Origin: Mastigias papua
Taxonomy: Eukaryota; Cnidaria; Scyphozoa; Rhizostomeae; Mastigiidae
Reading direction: 5' to 3'
NCBI GenBank assembly: GCA_964019165.1
Contig: OZ025278.1
Span: forward strand, 8,236,028-8,300,027
Length of the DNA: 64,000 nucleotides
Made by a program: the position numbers and the translations under genes. Positions 12,308 to 22,204 of the stretch are shown piece after piece (within the stretch, counting starts at the first letter, position 1; every line of letters begins with the position of its first letter). Below the pieces are notes generated by a model. That model had not been told where the DNA came from, made no database searches, and saw nothing but the letters and a program-made list of their open reading frames with translations.

Positions 12308-12376
12308 CAGTCTGCAATTTGACTGCTACATGATGGACATTCAATAAAATTTGGATGAGAATCTTTCGGGGTGTGC
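12308..12376 (-). CDS. WDR35: WDR35 exon, 69 bases
   Basis: Encodes KHTPKDSHPNFIECPSCSSQ then IADW, including a CPSC pair. Acceptor AG is at 12378-12377 and the donor GT at 12307-12306. The first base completes the lysine codon begun by exon 13803-13885. The intron to the last exon is 363 bp. Confidence 0.9.
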
Positions 12377-12508
12377 CTTTGGAGAGATCAAAATGAATAT
12401 CATGAGGCACAAGACTAAGTAATGAAAGAGGATGGTGAACTTACCGAATTTCAAGAAAAATGTTTCTCATAATATGATAGCGATAGGCAAGGACCAACTA
12501 TCTGCACA

Positions 12509-13169
12509 ATCTTTGGTGCCTAATAGACGCCCTCCTCACTAACTGACTTTCCAAAAGTTTTCTATCCAGAAAATATTTATTTCGACCCCCGTCTATTCAT
12601 TTTTAAGTAAGCTCCGACCCAAGACAATTTTTAGATGATTTACTTTGGCTCAGAAGTATAAAACTATCAGTAAGGAAGTCACTCTGATCACACATGTTGT
12701 AGGGTTTACGATTGATTCACTGGGTACTCCCGGCTACATTCACAAATTTCCTGACTTTTCCAGGTTTTTTACACTAAGCTTTTCCAAATTCCTTGATGTT
12801 TTCTTATACTTCATAGGTGTTTTCGATTGACCTATGAAATTACTTAGCATATTTACAGAAAACGAAGGAGAAAAACTATAAGGGTGTGGAAAAATTTCTT
12901 GAACAGACAAAAATTATCTGACTTTCCAAGGTTTTCCTCATTTTCCCCGACTTCAAAATTAATTCCCTGACTTTTCTAGGCGTTCAAGACTCCTGAGAGC
13001 CCTGATTCAATGTGACTTCAGTTTTTAAAATGGCCCAGACCCCGTTTCCATTATATTTTGGGTCATATTCTACCCCCAGTTTATTGGATCCCTTCCGTTG
13101 ATTAAATTTCTGGGATTTTTCTAACTACTCCTATCTATTCCAATCCCTTCTCCATTAGGCACCCAAGAG
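12509..13169. mobile_element. TA-flanked C-run MITE, copy 1 (with inner insertion)
   Basis: Left end ATCTTTGGTGCCTAATAGAC, mirrored at the right by CCATTAGGCACCCAAGAG. The right flank begins TA. Inside are blocks of the type CGACCCCCGTCTATTC and CAGACCCCGTTTCC. The middle (about 12700-13010) looks like a different inserted sequence rich in TTCCTGACTTTTCC. It has no coding capacity and lies in a WDR35 intron. Sister copies lie at 40681-41651 and 56870-57207. Confidence 0.65.
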
Positions 13170-13802
13170 TAGGTGTACTAATTTGTGCATAAGAACAAGA
13201 TATCATAAATTTTTCACCTGAATGCCAAAGTCTGATAATAGTTTTTACCTGACTGATAAATAGCTTAATATCCAACTGACTTAGGTTATTGACTTGAAAC
13301 ACATGGCTCTATCAACTCTACCATGAAGAAGCTCAAAATATCGAACAGATGGAATCATTATTTCTGTAAACTGAAAGTTGAAATAAAATTGCTGAAACTA
13401 AGCACAAGTTCAGGCGAAGAAGATTGGAGGCACCCCTTGAGAAAACAGGAGAACTGAAAAATCTCGTTGATGAATGACTGTGTAGGATCTCAAATACACG
13501 ATGACCATTGAATCTGATGCTTCATACAACTCTAAACGATCTCGTTCTGTTGGGTGGTAAGTTTTGATGGAGACAAAAAGGTACCTCCTGTCGCGTTCAG
13601 ATATAGCTGTTGTATAACTATGCTGCAGGGTCGTTCGCCTTGCTATAGTATAATTTAATAATTGATAGATTAACAGTTAGTCAAGTAGTTGTTGATGCTC
13701 CAGAAAAACTGAAGGTACATGGAAAAGGTTAGGATACGCCCATAGCAACCATTAAAAACGACAAAGTACATTAATAGCAAATAACATAAAGTTGCAACAT
13801 AC

Positions 13803-13885
13803 TTGGTAAAGATATCCATTGCCAGTTCTTCATAGAATTTCTGGCTTTCACTTGAGCTTGATATTGTTTCAAGTTTTATAAAAGC
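13803..13885 (-). CDS. WDR35: WDR35 exon, 83 bases
   Basis: Encodes AFIKLETISSSSESQKFYEE then LAMDIFTK. This agrees with the AFIKL-(x)-E-(x)-LS…YEDLALEIFTKH stretch of vertebrate WDR35 as I remember it. Acceptor AG is at 13887-13886 and the donor GT at 13802-13801. The following intron (1,426 bp) holds a TA-flanked MITE. Confidence 0.92.
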
Positions 13886-13977
13886 CTGTAATCAAGTTTT
13901 AATACAGTTGGTTGACTGTTATTAAACAAGCGAAGGATGAATTCTATATATAATCAAATTACGTAGCCAGCTGAAGA

Positions 13978-14320
13978 GGACAACCCTAGCTTATACATAC
14001 TACACGTTGGGACTACTGACCTGAAAGGGAATAAATCTGCTGTAGAAATAGCTGATGAGATCACCAGCCTTGCTCGTTCGTTGAAGAAGGGATATAACGA
14101 AGTCACAGTTTCTGGCATTTGTTCAAGAGGCGACCACCTTAACGCAAAAGCAGTAGATGTAAATGGATTCCTGGAAAAACGATGCAAAAAACACCAAATT
14201 GACCTCATTAAACACGTGCAAATAGACGCCACACTACACACAAATGGCAGCAACCTCCATCTGAACCCAGTGGGAGATTCCATCCTGGTAAAATCTTTTC
14301 TCAAAGAAATACGTATGTGA
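13978..14320 (+). pseudogene. LINE ORF1 C-terminal SGNH esterase domain
   Basis: Reads SLYILHVGTTDLKGNKSAVE, then EVTVSGICSRG and SNLHLNPVGDSILVKSF. The G-x-x-D block (usually GTND, here GTTD) and the final H of the N-L-H-L block are the oxyanion and catalytic-histidine regions of SGNH hydrolases, as in CR1 ORF1 proteins. A frame change near 14080 and loss of the N-terminal serine block mean no active enzyme. Confidence 0.75.
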
Positions 14321-14463
14321 CTATTTAAGTTTTATAATTCTGATAGGGGGAGTATGAGTCACAACAAAAGTGCTGTCACGGGCAATGTTAGTAAAAAATC
14401 ATGTAATGATAGGCAAACTTTTTAAATGGATCTGGGAAACTGGGCTCCAAAAAAGGCAAAAAG

Positions 14464-15315
14464 GCATGATTATTGCGTCAATGAACGTGAATAGTTTACT
14501 CACTCATCTTGATGAGATAGAGCTCTTGCTAAGAGAAAGGGGTATCCATTTCCTATCCCTAAATGAAACAACACTAGATTATGCTTTATAAGATAACCTC
14601 TTCAAAATTGAAGGGTATGAATTTCGGCAACTCGACAGAAATCGCCATGGCGGAGGGGTTGCATTTTTTTGTCGAGATACTTTCAAATTAGATATTAGGG
14701 ACGATATCCCTAAGTCAAATATGGAAATACTTTGTGCACAGATCACTCCATCACGAGCTAGTCCTTTCTTAATACTCTCATGGTATAGGCCTCCTAACGA
14801 GCCATTCGAAAATTTCGATAAACTTGAACAAGTCCTTCGTTTCTTTGAAGCAGAGGGAAAGGAGAACTTTCTGTTAGGAGATACTAATTGTGATTTCAGT
14901 ACTGAGACTGGGGGTACAAATACATCTAAATCCCCAATTCCAGGCCACATTAAACGCCTCAAGGACTTATACCAATCTTTCGGACTACAAAGCTTATATC
15001 TGAACCAAGTAGGGAGACTGAAAATACTTCTTCACTTATAGATCCTATTGCTGTAAGTAATAAAAGCAACATCGTGGAGTCTGGGGTTGTCAAAACCGCT
15101 ATTAGTGATCATTATGTTGTTTATTCTGTACGAAAGTATCTTGGCGGTATTGAACATAATCATAAGCATATCCACACAAGACAGCTGAAAAACTTCAACA
15201 AAGAAGCTTTCGTGGCTGATCTTGCTGCCGTTAACTGGTCAGCTATTTTAGTTGGTTCAAATGATTTAAATGTAATAGTAAATGAATTTATGAAGACAGT
15301 AACCTTTGTAATGTA
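14464..15315 (+). pseudogene. LINE endonuclease (EEP family), broken
   Basis: This is the enzyme that nicks target DNA for target-primed reverse transcription. Visible blocks are ASMNVNSLLTHLDEIELLL (N block), LSLNETTLD (E block, in the usual place of the catalytic glutamate), HGGGVAFFCRD, ILSWYRPPN (the Y-R-P-P block), FLLGDTNCDF (D-x-N block) and TAISDHYVVY (the SDH end block). Stops at about 14589 and 15041 and a missing piece before VVKTAISDH break it. Confidence 0.85.
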
Positions 15316-15455
15316 AAAGCACGCTACAGCCCTTGGATATCTTCTGACTTAAAGGCTCTGTTTCGAACCAGAGACAGAATTAAAAGTGCGGCGGTCAAGG
15401 CAAAGTCTGAAATGTTAAAGGACGACTACAGAAAGTTAGGAATAAGGCTAATAAT

Positions 15456-16778
15456 TTGAATTCTCGGCTAAAGAGAGAATATTTCATATACAAACTTAAC
15501 GAATGCGAAGGAGATCCTAGGCAAACCTGGTCGACTATCAACAAACTAATTAACAAACGATCAAAGTCGACTCAGATCCATTCCTTAAAGGTTGACGGTA
15601 CAGTAATCAAGGACTCCCAAAGCATAGCCAATAGAATGAACAACTACTTCTGTTCTGTAGGTGACAAGCTGAGTAATAAAATTCCCGACAAGGAAAATTC
15701 CCTTTTGAAGGGAGACTACGACATAAATCCTACAGCTGCTCATTTCGCATTTTCACCCATACAGCCTCAAGAGTTAATTAAAGCAATGAATAAATTTAAG
15801 ACTTCGCATGGGTCTGGCCTAGATGGAATTTCCAGCTTTTTACCGAAGGCAGGAATGCCATTCTTAGCTCAGCCCCTGAGTCAACTCTTCAACTTGTCTT
15901 TGTCATTAGGCCTGTTCCCTGACAGTTGGGAGATAGCAAGAGTTGCAACAATCTTTAAGAATGGCCCCGCCGATGAAAGCTGTAACTATCGCCCAATTTT
16001 TGTTTTACCAGTTGTCTCCCGCCTTTTTGGGAAACTAATATATGATCAGCTGTACCAATATCTTGATTCCAACAAACTCCTTTTTGAAAAACAATCAGCA
16101 TACATACAGATGCATTCAGTTCTGTCGTGTTTGCTGAAGTCCACTAATTATAGGTACTTGAATTTTGGCAAATTACTCCAAAAGCTAGATCTATATGGTA
16201 TTCAGGATAAGGGATTCAAATGGTTCTGCTCTTACTTAACCAAGAGAAGGCAATGCTGCAAGGTAAACGGGAAGCTATCCAAAATAGAATCCGTAACCTG
16301 TGGAGTACCGCAAGGGTCCAGTGTTGAGCCTCTCCTATTTATCATCTTTATCAACGACCTCCATCTACATATGAAACATTGTGAAGTTAATATGTATGCT
16401 AACGACACAAGCCTTATGTTTGCGTCGGATTCAATTACACAAATTAACGATTTCGCTAAAGATGACATAAGCAACCTGAAATCTTGGCTACAAGCAAACA
16501 AATTGTCTCTCAATGTTGCCAAGACACATAGTCTTGTAATTGGCAGCAGGAAGCGATTGAAAGACATAAGTGATGATAGAGTAGCAAAGCCCTCTTTCAT
16601 GGCGGATGAGGAGAATGTTTCCATTGTAGAAAATACAAAATATCTCGGGGTAATTGTCGATAAATGTTTGAGTTGGGACGAGCAAATTTCCGAAGTGATG
16701 AAAAAGTTTTCACGAGGACTAGGGATGCTGCGCTTCTCCAAACAGTATTTACTGTACAAAAAATGTACAGGAGTCTAG
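15456..16778 (+). pseudogene. CR1-like reverse transcriptase missing catalytic residues
   Basis: A 440-codon open frame. Recognisable RT blocks: SHGSGLDGISSFLPK, VATIFKNGPADESCNYRPI, then LLQKLDLYGIQDKGFKWFCS, VTCGVPQGSSVEPLLFIIF, and YANDTSL. Two catalytic defects are visible. The block that should contain F-x-D-x-x-K-A-F-D-T-V is absent, because the text jumps from CLLKSTNY to RYLNFGKLLQKLDL. And the YADD box reads YAND. Both would abolish activity although the frame is open. The frame is lost at about 16770. Confidence 0.9.
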
Positions 16779-17230
16779 TGGAACCCTATTTAAGATATAG
16801 CTGCCCAGTATGGGGTGTTTCTGGTATCAATGCTATAAATAAGTTGCAAAAACTCCAAAATAGGGCGGCTAGAATTGTCACAAACAGCGCTTATGCTGCT
16901 TCTGCTCTTCCCATAATTAGAAAACTTGGTTGGCCCACTATAAATGAACTGAACGAATCAGAAACCCTGAAAATGGTATACAAATCGGTTAACGACCAAG
17001 CTCCCGCTTACCTTGCGGAAATGTTCGTCAAATTGTCCGATTCAGGCAAAAGAGAACTTCGCAACACCAAAACAGATTTGGTCATTCCTCGTTGCAAATT
17101 GTCCTTTGGACAGAAACGCCTCTCATACAAAGGCGTTAAGCTGTGGAACGATCTTTCCACAAAAGTCAAATCATCCAACACGTATGAATTATTCAAAAAA
17201 TACATCCGGAGCGTCAGCAGTGTATGCTAG
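16779..17230 (+). pseudogene. LINE C-terminal region after the RT
   Basis: Continues from the RT after a frame change: YRSLVEPYLRYSCPVWG, INKLQKLQNRAARIV, and LSFGQKRLSYKGVKLWNDL up to the stop near 17230. This is the conserved tail (LQN-RAAR…) found after the RT in CR1, L2 and Jockey-type LINEs. Confidence 0.85.
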
Positions 17231-17370
17231 TTCTCTCTCGTCTGCTTTGGTTCACATTATTTATGTTAATTTACTTTTTATACATTAGGAAATTGTGTAC
17301 ATAAGATTATTGAATTTTTAGTTCTAATAGATGTTTTTAATTCTTAGACTGATTTTATTTTTTGTAAGTA

Positions 17371-17424
17371 TTAGCACGGCATACTGTAAATCAATCCCTC
17401 GATTGATCTGGCTGCCGTGCCTAA
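17371..17424 (+). other. 3'-terminal stem-loop of the LINE
   Basis: TTAGCACGGCA pairs with TGCCGTGCCTAA, and inside it ATCAATC pairs with GATTGAT around a CCTC loop. It sits directly before the tail at 17434-17494. Such 3' hairpins are recognised by the RT in several LINE families. Confidence 0.75.
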
Positions 17425-17433
17425 AGAATCTAA

Positions 17434-17494
17434 AATCAAATCAAATCAAATCAAATCAAATAAAATAAAATCAAATAAAATCAAATAAAATCTA
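17434..17494 (+). repeat. LINE tail of ATCAAA/ATAAA units
   Basis: Tandem AAATC units (five- and six-base variants) closing the element. This simple tail is the 3' border. Confidence 0.85.
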
Positions 17495-17649
17495 AAACGA
17501 CTTGTGAATGCTGTCTCCTCTTTTGAAAAGAAGAATATCAACAAGAAATATAAAAAAAATTTCTCTGTAAATTACGTTGGCTCACGGCAGAACATCTCGC
17601 ATCCACTTTTGCCTCTAACTTTGCTAGCCCTCCTTTCCCCTAATGTAAG

Positions 17650-18090
17650 GACATCCGTAAAGGTGGATTTCCATTCAATGCTTTTTGTCGCGCACTCGAA
17701 TTTTTGCGATGGTATTTTAATTTGGGCATGCGTATTTTCTACAAGCTGATAGCTTGAGCTAGGCGCGCGATCCCCCAAAAAAGGCAGAAGCTCATCCGAC
17801 TTTTTGCGTTCGATCGAAAGCGCTGAAGCCACATGCTTTCACAACCAACAGGAAGTCACGTGTTAGCAAAAGCAATTTATTAATATCAAGCAGTTGTTGA
17901 TGGCCGCAGGATACAAAGATGTTCCCGAGCAAGTAAATATCCATAATGTAAGCTTAACTGTAAGCTGAACTACTGATCATCAAGAGTCGATTGCAGAAAG
18001 ACGCGCGCGCGACGAAAAGTACCATCGCAAAGAGGCGATCGCAAAAAGTTGAGCGCACGACAGAAAGCACAGAATGGAAATCCACCTTAA
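17650..18090. repeat. Long inverted repeat, probable MITE
   Basis: Left arm AAGGTGGATTTCCATTC followed by GCTTTTTGTCGCGCACTC and TTTTTGCGATGG. The right arm is its mirror (CGCAAAAAGTTGAGCGCACG, AGAATGGAAATCCACCTT). Arms are at least 45 bp, with about 330 bp between them and no coding potential. The core CCACCTT is shared with the ISL2EU ends but faces the other way. The outer border and duplication are not resolved. Confidence 0.65.
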
Positions 18091-18120
18091 TAGACGGCCC
18101 TGAATAGGCATTTATTACTG

Positions 18121-19151
18121 CGTTTCAATATGCCGAAGTGCAGATGATGCTCATGGTAAAGAAAAGACAGTATGATCTAGAGAAATTTTCAAATACAGGA
18201 AGAAAGGTGGAGAAGCTAGGCTTGAAATTAATGAACACACAAAAGTGTGTGCATTTCATTTTAAACCAAAGGACATCAAAATCAGCTTAAGATGGTCTCA
18301 TAAAAACTTTGAAAACTGGCAATTAGATTCCAAACGTGATCGAGTTCAAAACACCAAAAGAATCAATAATCAGGAGATCTCCAGCCAGAAGATTGGTATT
18401 GGAAGATGATGTGAATCTACCATCAGAGAAAGAGATGTCGACAGAAAGTAAAACAAAGGCAGAGATAGAAACTGATGATGGATGCTTAAACAGTCAAGAT
18501 TGTAGGATGGAAGCTAAAAATTTGAACTATAGAACAAGCAAATGTAAGTAGAAATGAAATAAAAATACTGGAATATTTGCTTAATAATGAAAAGTTGCTA
18601 AACTGATATAAAATTTAAGTCAATCACTGGACTAAAAAGGGAAAGGTTCGACATTCTCTTCATGTTTCTAGACCCAGGAGAAGATGGCGATCTAAATGAA
18701 GGTCCATTGCAAAAATCCACGGCATCAAATGATATTTCAAAGCCAGGACCAAGGCTAAAGTTAAGAACAATTGATCTGTTCTTCATGTACCCAGCATGGC
18801 TAAGATTAGGATTTGCTCTTAACAAAATTTGATACACCAGTATCCATGGTGTCCAAGATATATCACTACATGGGGCAACTTCTTTCCTTCAAATTAGGTC
18901 CAGTACCTATTTCGCTAAGTTCAGCTGAGGTTCTTGAGGGTATGCCTAACATATTTAACAAAATCTACCCTATGACAAAAGTTATAATTGACTGCCCTCA
19001 ATTTTATTGTCAAAGACAATCTACCTCACTATTAAAGTGTTCTCACATTACAACACCATGCAGAATAAAAAAGAGCTTCTTGGCATTACACCTTCTGGTG
19101 CAATATAATTTGTTAGTGAGCTTCATGATGGCTACATATATGATGTCGAAT
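18121..19151 (+). pseudogene. THAP/DDE transposase, 5' part, split by ISL2EU
   Basis: Plus-strand remnant. A THAP-like end (VCAFHFKPKDI-type reading near 18250) and IEFKTPKESIIRRSPARR come first. After breaks follow LLTKFDTPVSMVSKIYHYMG, MTKVIIDCPQFYCQR (first catalytic aspartate, the IIDC block) and, in another frame, ELLGITPSGAI and ELHDGYIYDVE. Similar transposases are DDE_Tnp_4 proteins. The text stops at 19151 at the ISL2EU end and resumes at 23899. Many frame breaks show this is the older element. Confidence 0.75.
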
Positions 19152-19307
19152 CCACCTTTACTGGAGCCCCCGCAGTGCGATATGTTTGCCGGCGAGTTAA
19201 GCATTCTCATTGGCTGAAAAGGTCACGTGCAGAAAGTAAGGACAACTTTTTCAGCGACCTACAATTTCTAGCTGTAAATTTGTCTCCATGAAAAGTACAA
19301 CCGAGTC

Positions 19308-21997
19308 ATGGCGTTTACAGGCAATAGATTGTCAGAGGATTTTGAAAATATGAATGTATATAGTTTGAGGAATTTTTTAATATCTAGAGGAATCACTGTG
19401 AGCAACTGTAAGAAAAGCGATTTGGTCAAACTTGCCCAAGCAGCTTCGAGCATGGGCCTACCATGTAACGTGGATTTTCATGATGATCATCTTGATTTAT
19501 CAGATCGATTAACGATTAAAGGAATTAGATTACCAGACCCTTTTTTAATTCCTCAAAAAGAGTTGGTCCACAATATGGAAACAGTTCCACCTTTTGGCAT
19601 TGAAGACATCTTTAACTTTTTGATATTTAAATCCAGCGAATATGACCGTCAAAAGGTTGCCTCCTACAAAGCCTTTGAAGAGTATGGGTTATTTGAAGAC
19701 GGCCATGTGGAAGATTTGAAAATGAAGGAGATATCTGGACACTTTGTTTTTGTTGCTAACGCTCGCCCCACGATGAAGTTGAAAACCAAGGATGGCCAAC
19801 AGCATTATAAGCTCTGGTTTGTCATTGACGGAGAGAGGGAACAAAAAGAACATGGGCAAACAAATCCGACATGGAAGCCAACAGCAGGATCTGTTTTTCT
19901 GCATACTGTCAACGCCCAGGTGGACAAGATGGGGCTTGCAAACACATTGCTGCTTCTCTCTATTCCCTCCATGACTGTTTGCACCCAGCTACAGGCCCAA
20001 CAGAGAGTCTTTGCTCCTGGAAAAAGAAATCTGGCAGGGCTATTGAACCTTCTCCTATTACATAGGTCTGTGTAAACAAAACTTCCACACTGCTGAAAAA
20101 TCATGGATTTAAGGAAAGAGAGCGCAGGAGAATGCAAGGGAAAGAACACTGTTTGCCAAAGAAGAAGAGAAGTTTAAAAGGTAAAATAGAGTTTGACCCA
20201 AGAATTCCTGCAGACCGCATTGGCCATTCTTTAGATCAGTTGAAGAACAGTAAAGAAAAACTAAAACAGTTTGGCTGTGTTTCAGCAGGTTTTATTCTTA
20301 GCGACTCGGAAAATAGTGAAGATGAATGTGAAAGTCTAGAAATGTTTGAAGTTGAAGCTTCAAAAGCCAATGAAGCAGTGCCAATTTTGTTCCAAAAAGT
20401 TCATCAGTACCTCCAGTCTGGATTTATAGACCAGGAAAAGTTTCTTGAGGAGCTTTCAATTTCTGATGATGAAGCAGATAGCATTGAGAAACTTACACAG
20501 TCTCAAAGCCTAAGCAAGATGTGGAAAATACATAGAAAAGGTATGGTCACCTCAACTAAATTATGTGATGTTTATAAAAAGCAAAATAGAATTGAAAAAT
20601 ACCCTGCACAAAGTGGCAGCTGTCTTGCAAGAGACATTGTAAATGGAGACAGTCTAGATAAGTTCTCAAAATTGCCTGCTCAAATTCAACATGGAAAAGT
20701 TTTTGAAAATGAAGCAAGAAAAGAATACAAAAAGATGATGATGAGAACACACAAAAAATGCAACATTGCCCCATTTGGTCTTGTTATCAACAAACAAAGA
20801 CCATTTTTAGCTGCCAGTCCAGATGACATAAGGACATGCAAATGTTGCAGAACAGTTGTTGTTGAATACAAGTGTCCATTTAAAAGTAAAGAAAAGCACC
20901 CACGTGAGGCCTTCTTGGACAAAAATGTTGGTGGGATACAGGAATCTGATGGCTCATACACATTAAGCCAAAGTCACAGATATTATTTTCAGATCCAAGG
21001 AGCAATGGCAGCAACCAATACTAACATGTGTGACTTTGTTGTGTTTACTCTGAATTCAGAGATGGGATTTTCTGGTAGCATCTCTATTGTGGAGATTGCA
21101 TTCAATGCAAAGTTTTGGGATGCAGTTGTTGACAGAATTACTCAATTTTACCTTACATGGGTACTTCCTCTTGTGTTCAGCAGAGTACCAGTTCATGGTA
21201 TTTGGAAAAATGAAAAGTTCCAATGTGATGCCCCCACTTGTGTAGATGAATCTGGCTGGGCAAACAGTGATATTAACACAATGAAGAAACCAGTTTCTCA
21301 TTTTTTAAATGAGGAGGAAGCTAGCCAAGGTGCAAACTATGTTATTGCAACTATAAAGGAAGTTCCTCTTTTTCAGGAAGACTTGGACTCCCTTTTGGAT
21401 AAAAGTGAAGTTACTGATAATATAGTAGTAACTTTTATGAGACTGATCAAAGAACAATTTGGAATCATGAACAATCTGAAAATGGCTGATTCCATACTTT
21501 ACTTGGCACTGATGCAAGATATATCATGTAATGATCAAGCAGAAGTCAATTTTCACAGGGCTTCATCACATTTGACAAAGATTTCACAGGATGACATCCT
21601 TGTTGTCTCAATATGTGCTCATCACCATTGGTTTATGATTATATTTATTCAAGACTATGCATTAGTCATGGATTCACTTAGCCACAGACATGAAACAATC
21701 ACTCGAAATAATGAAATTGATTTGATATGCAAGTTTTTCAAATGGAATGATGCAGAGGTTAACATTGAATATAAAAGATGTGTTTTACAAACACCACAGC
21801 AAGATAACAACACTGATTGTGGAATTTATCTGCTTTTAAATTTGGCAACATTCCTGTCTCATTTTGAACTCTTTCTGAAAGACAAGGAATTCTCTTGCAA
21901 GCAAAACTTCAAGCATTGGTTCAATGATGTGCATGCAAAACAAGAGAGAAAACGAATGAGAGACTTTATCTTACATCATCCTTCATACTGTATTTAG
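19308..21997 (+). pseudogene. SAP-SWIM-YqaJ-Ulp1 protein of ISL2EU, one frameshift and one stop
   Basis: The accessory protein of the transposon. Order of parts: a SAP-like DNA-binding helix pair (NVYSLRNFLISRGI…), a SWIM zinc finger around 19890-19950 (CFSAYCQRPGG…ACKHIAASLY), a linker, a YqaJ-type exonuclease (HGKVFENEARKEY, FLAASPDDI, VVVEYKCPF, YYFQIQGAM; the D, ExK and Q residues are present), and a C-terminal Ulp1-like cysteine protease (HHHWFMIIF with the histidine, LVMDSLSH with the aspartate, QQDNNTDCGIYLL with glutamine and cysteine). The frame runs 19308 to about 19860, shifts, and continues past a TAG at 20063-20065 to the stop near 21997. From 20132 it is open for 621 codons. In the cell it would be nuclear. 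Confidence 0.9.
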
Positions 21998-22204
21998 AAT
22001 AGGAGGTGGGAGATACAACCGTTGTAAAAGTGTAGAAGACTGCCAATATAATCTGAAAAACATTTATTACTGAAAATGATGTTTTTTACAATACTTCCTG
22101 TTTGTGATTATTTCCTACCTATATTGCAAAGGTTTGATTTTCACCTAGGAATATGTGAGAAATTACATGTGGCCTTAAACTTTCGAATATGATGATCAAT
22201 GCAG

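Larger units (their letters stand above)
13965..17495 (+). mobile_element. CR1-like LINE, 5'-truncated
   Basis: A plus-strand LINE with an SGNH-esterase-type ORF1 end (13978-14320), apurinic-type endonuclease (about 14464-15315), reverse transcriptase (15456-16778) and C-terminal region (to 17230), followed by a 3' untranslated part, a terminal hairpin (17371-17424) and an (ATCAAA)n-like tail. ORF1 starts abruptly near 13965, so the 5' end is missing. An esterase in ORF1 and a short tandem tail fit the CR1/L2 group. Confidence 0.88.

Noticed and set aside
12428..12480. Possible WDR35 exon (LAYRYHIMRNIFLEI-type reading) with a good GTAAG donor
   Set aside because: The phase of exon 12308-12376 is satisfied directly by exon 13803-13885, which matches WDR35 without a gap, so this extra piece is not needed.
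16232..16759. Minus-strand frame of 175 codons
   Set aside because: It is antisense to the clear LINE RT and has no motif of its own.
18598..18837. Minus frame over the THAP/DDE remnant
   Set aside because: It is antisense to the transposase remnant and carries no motif.
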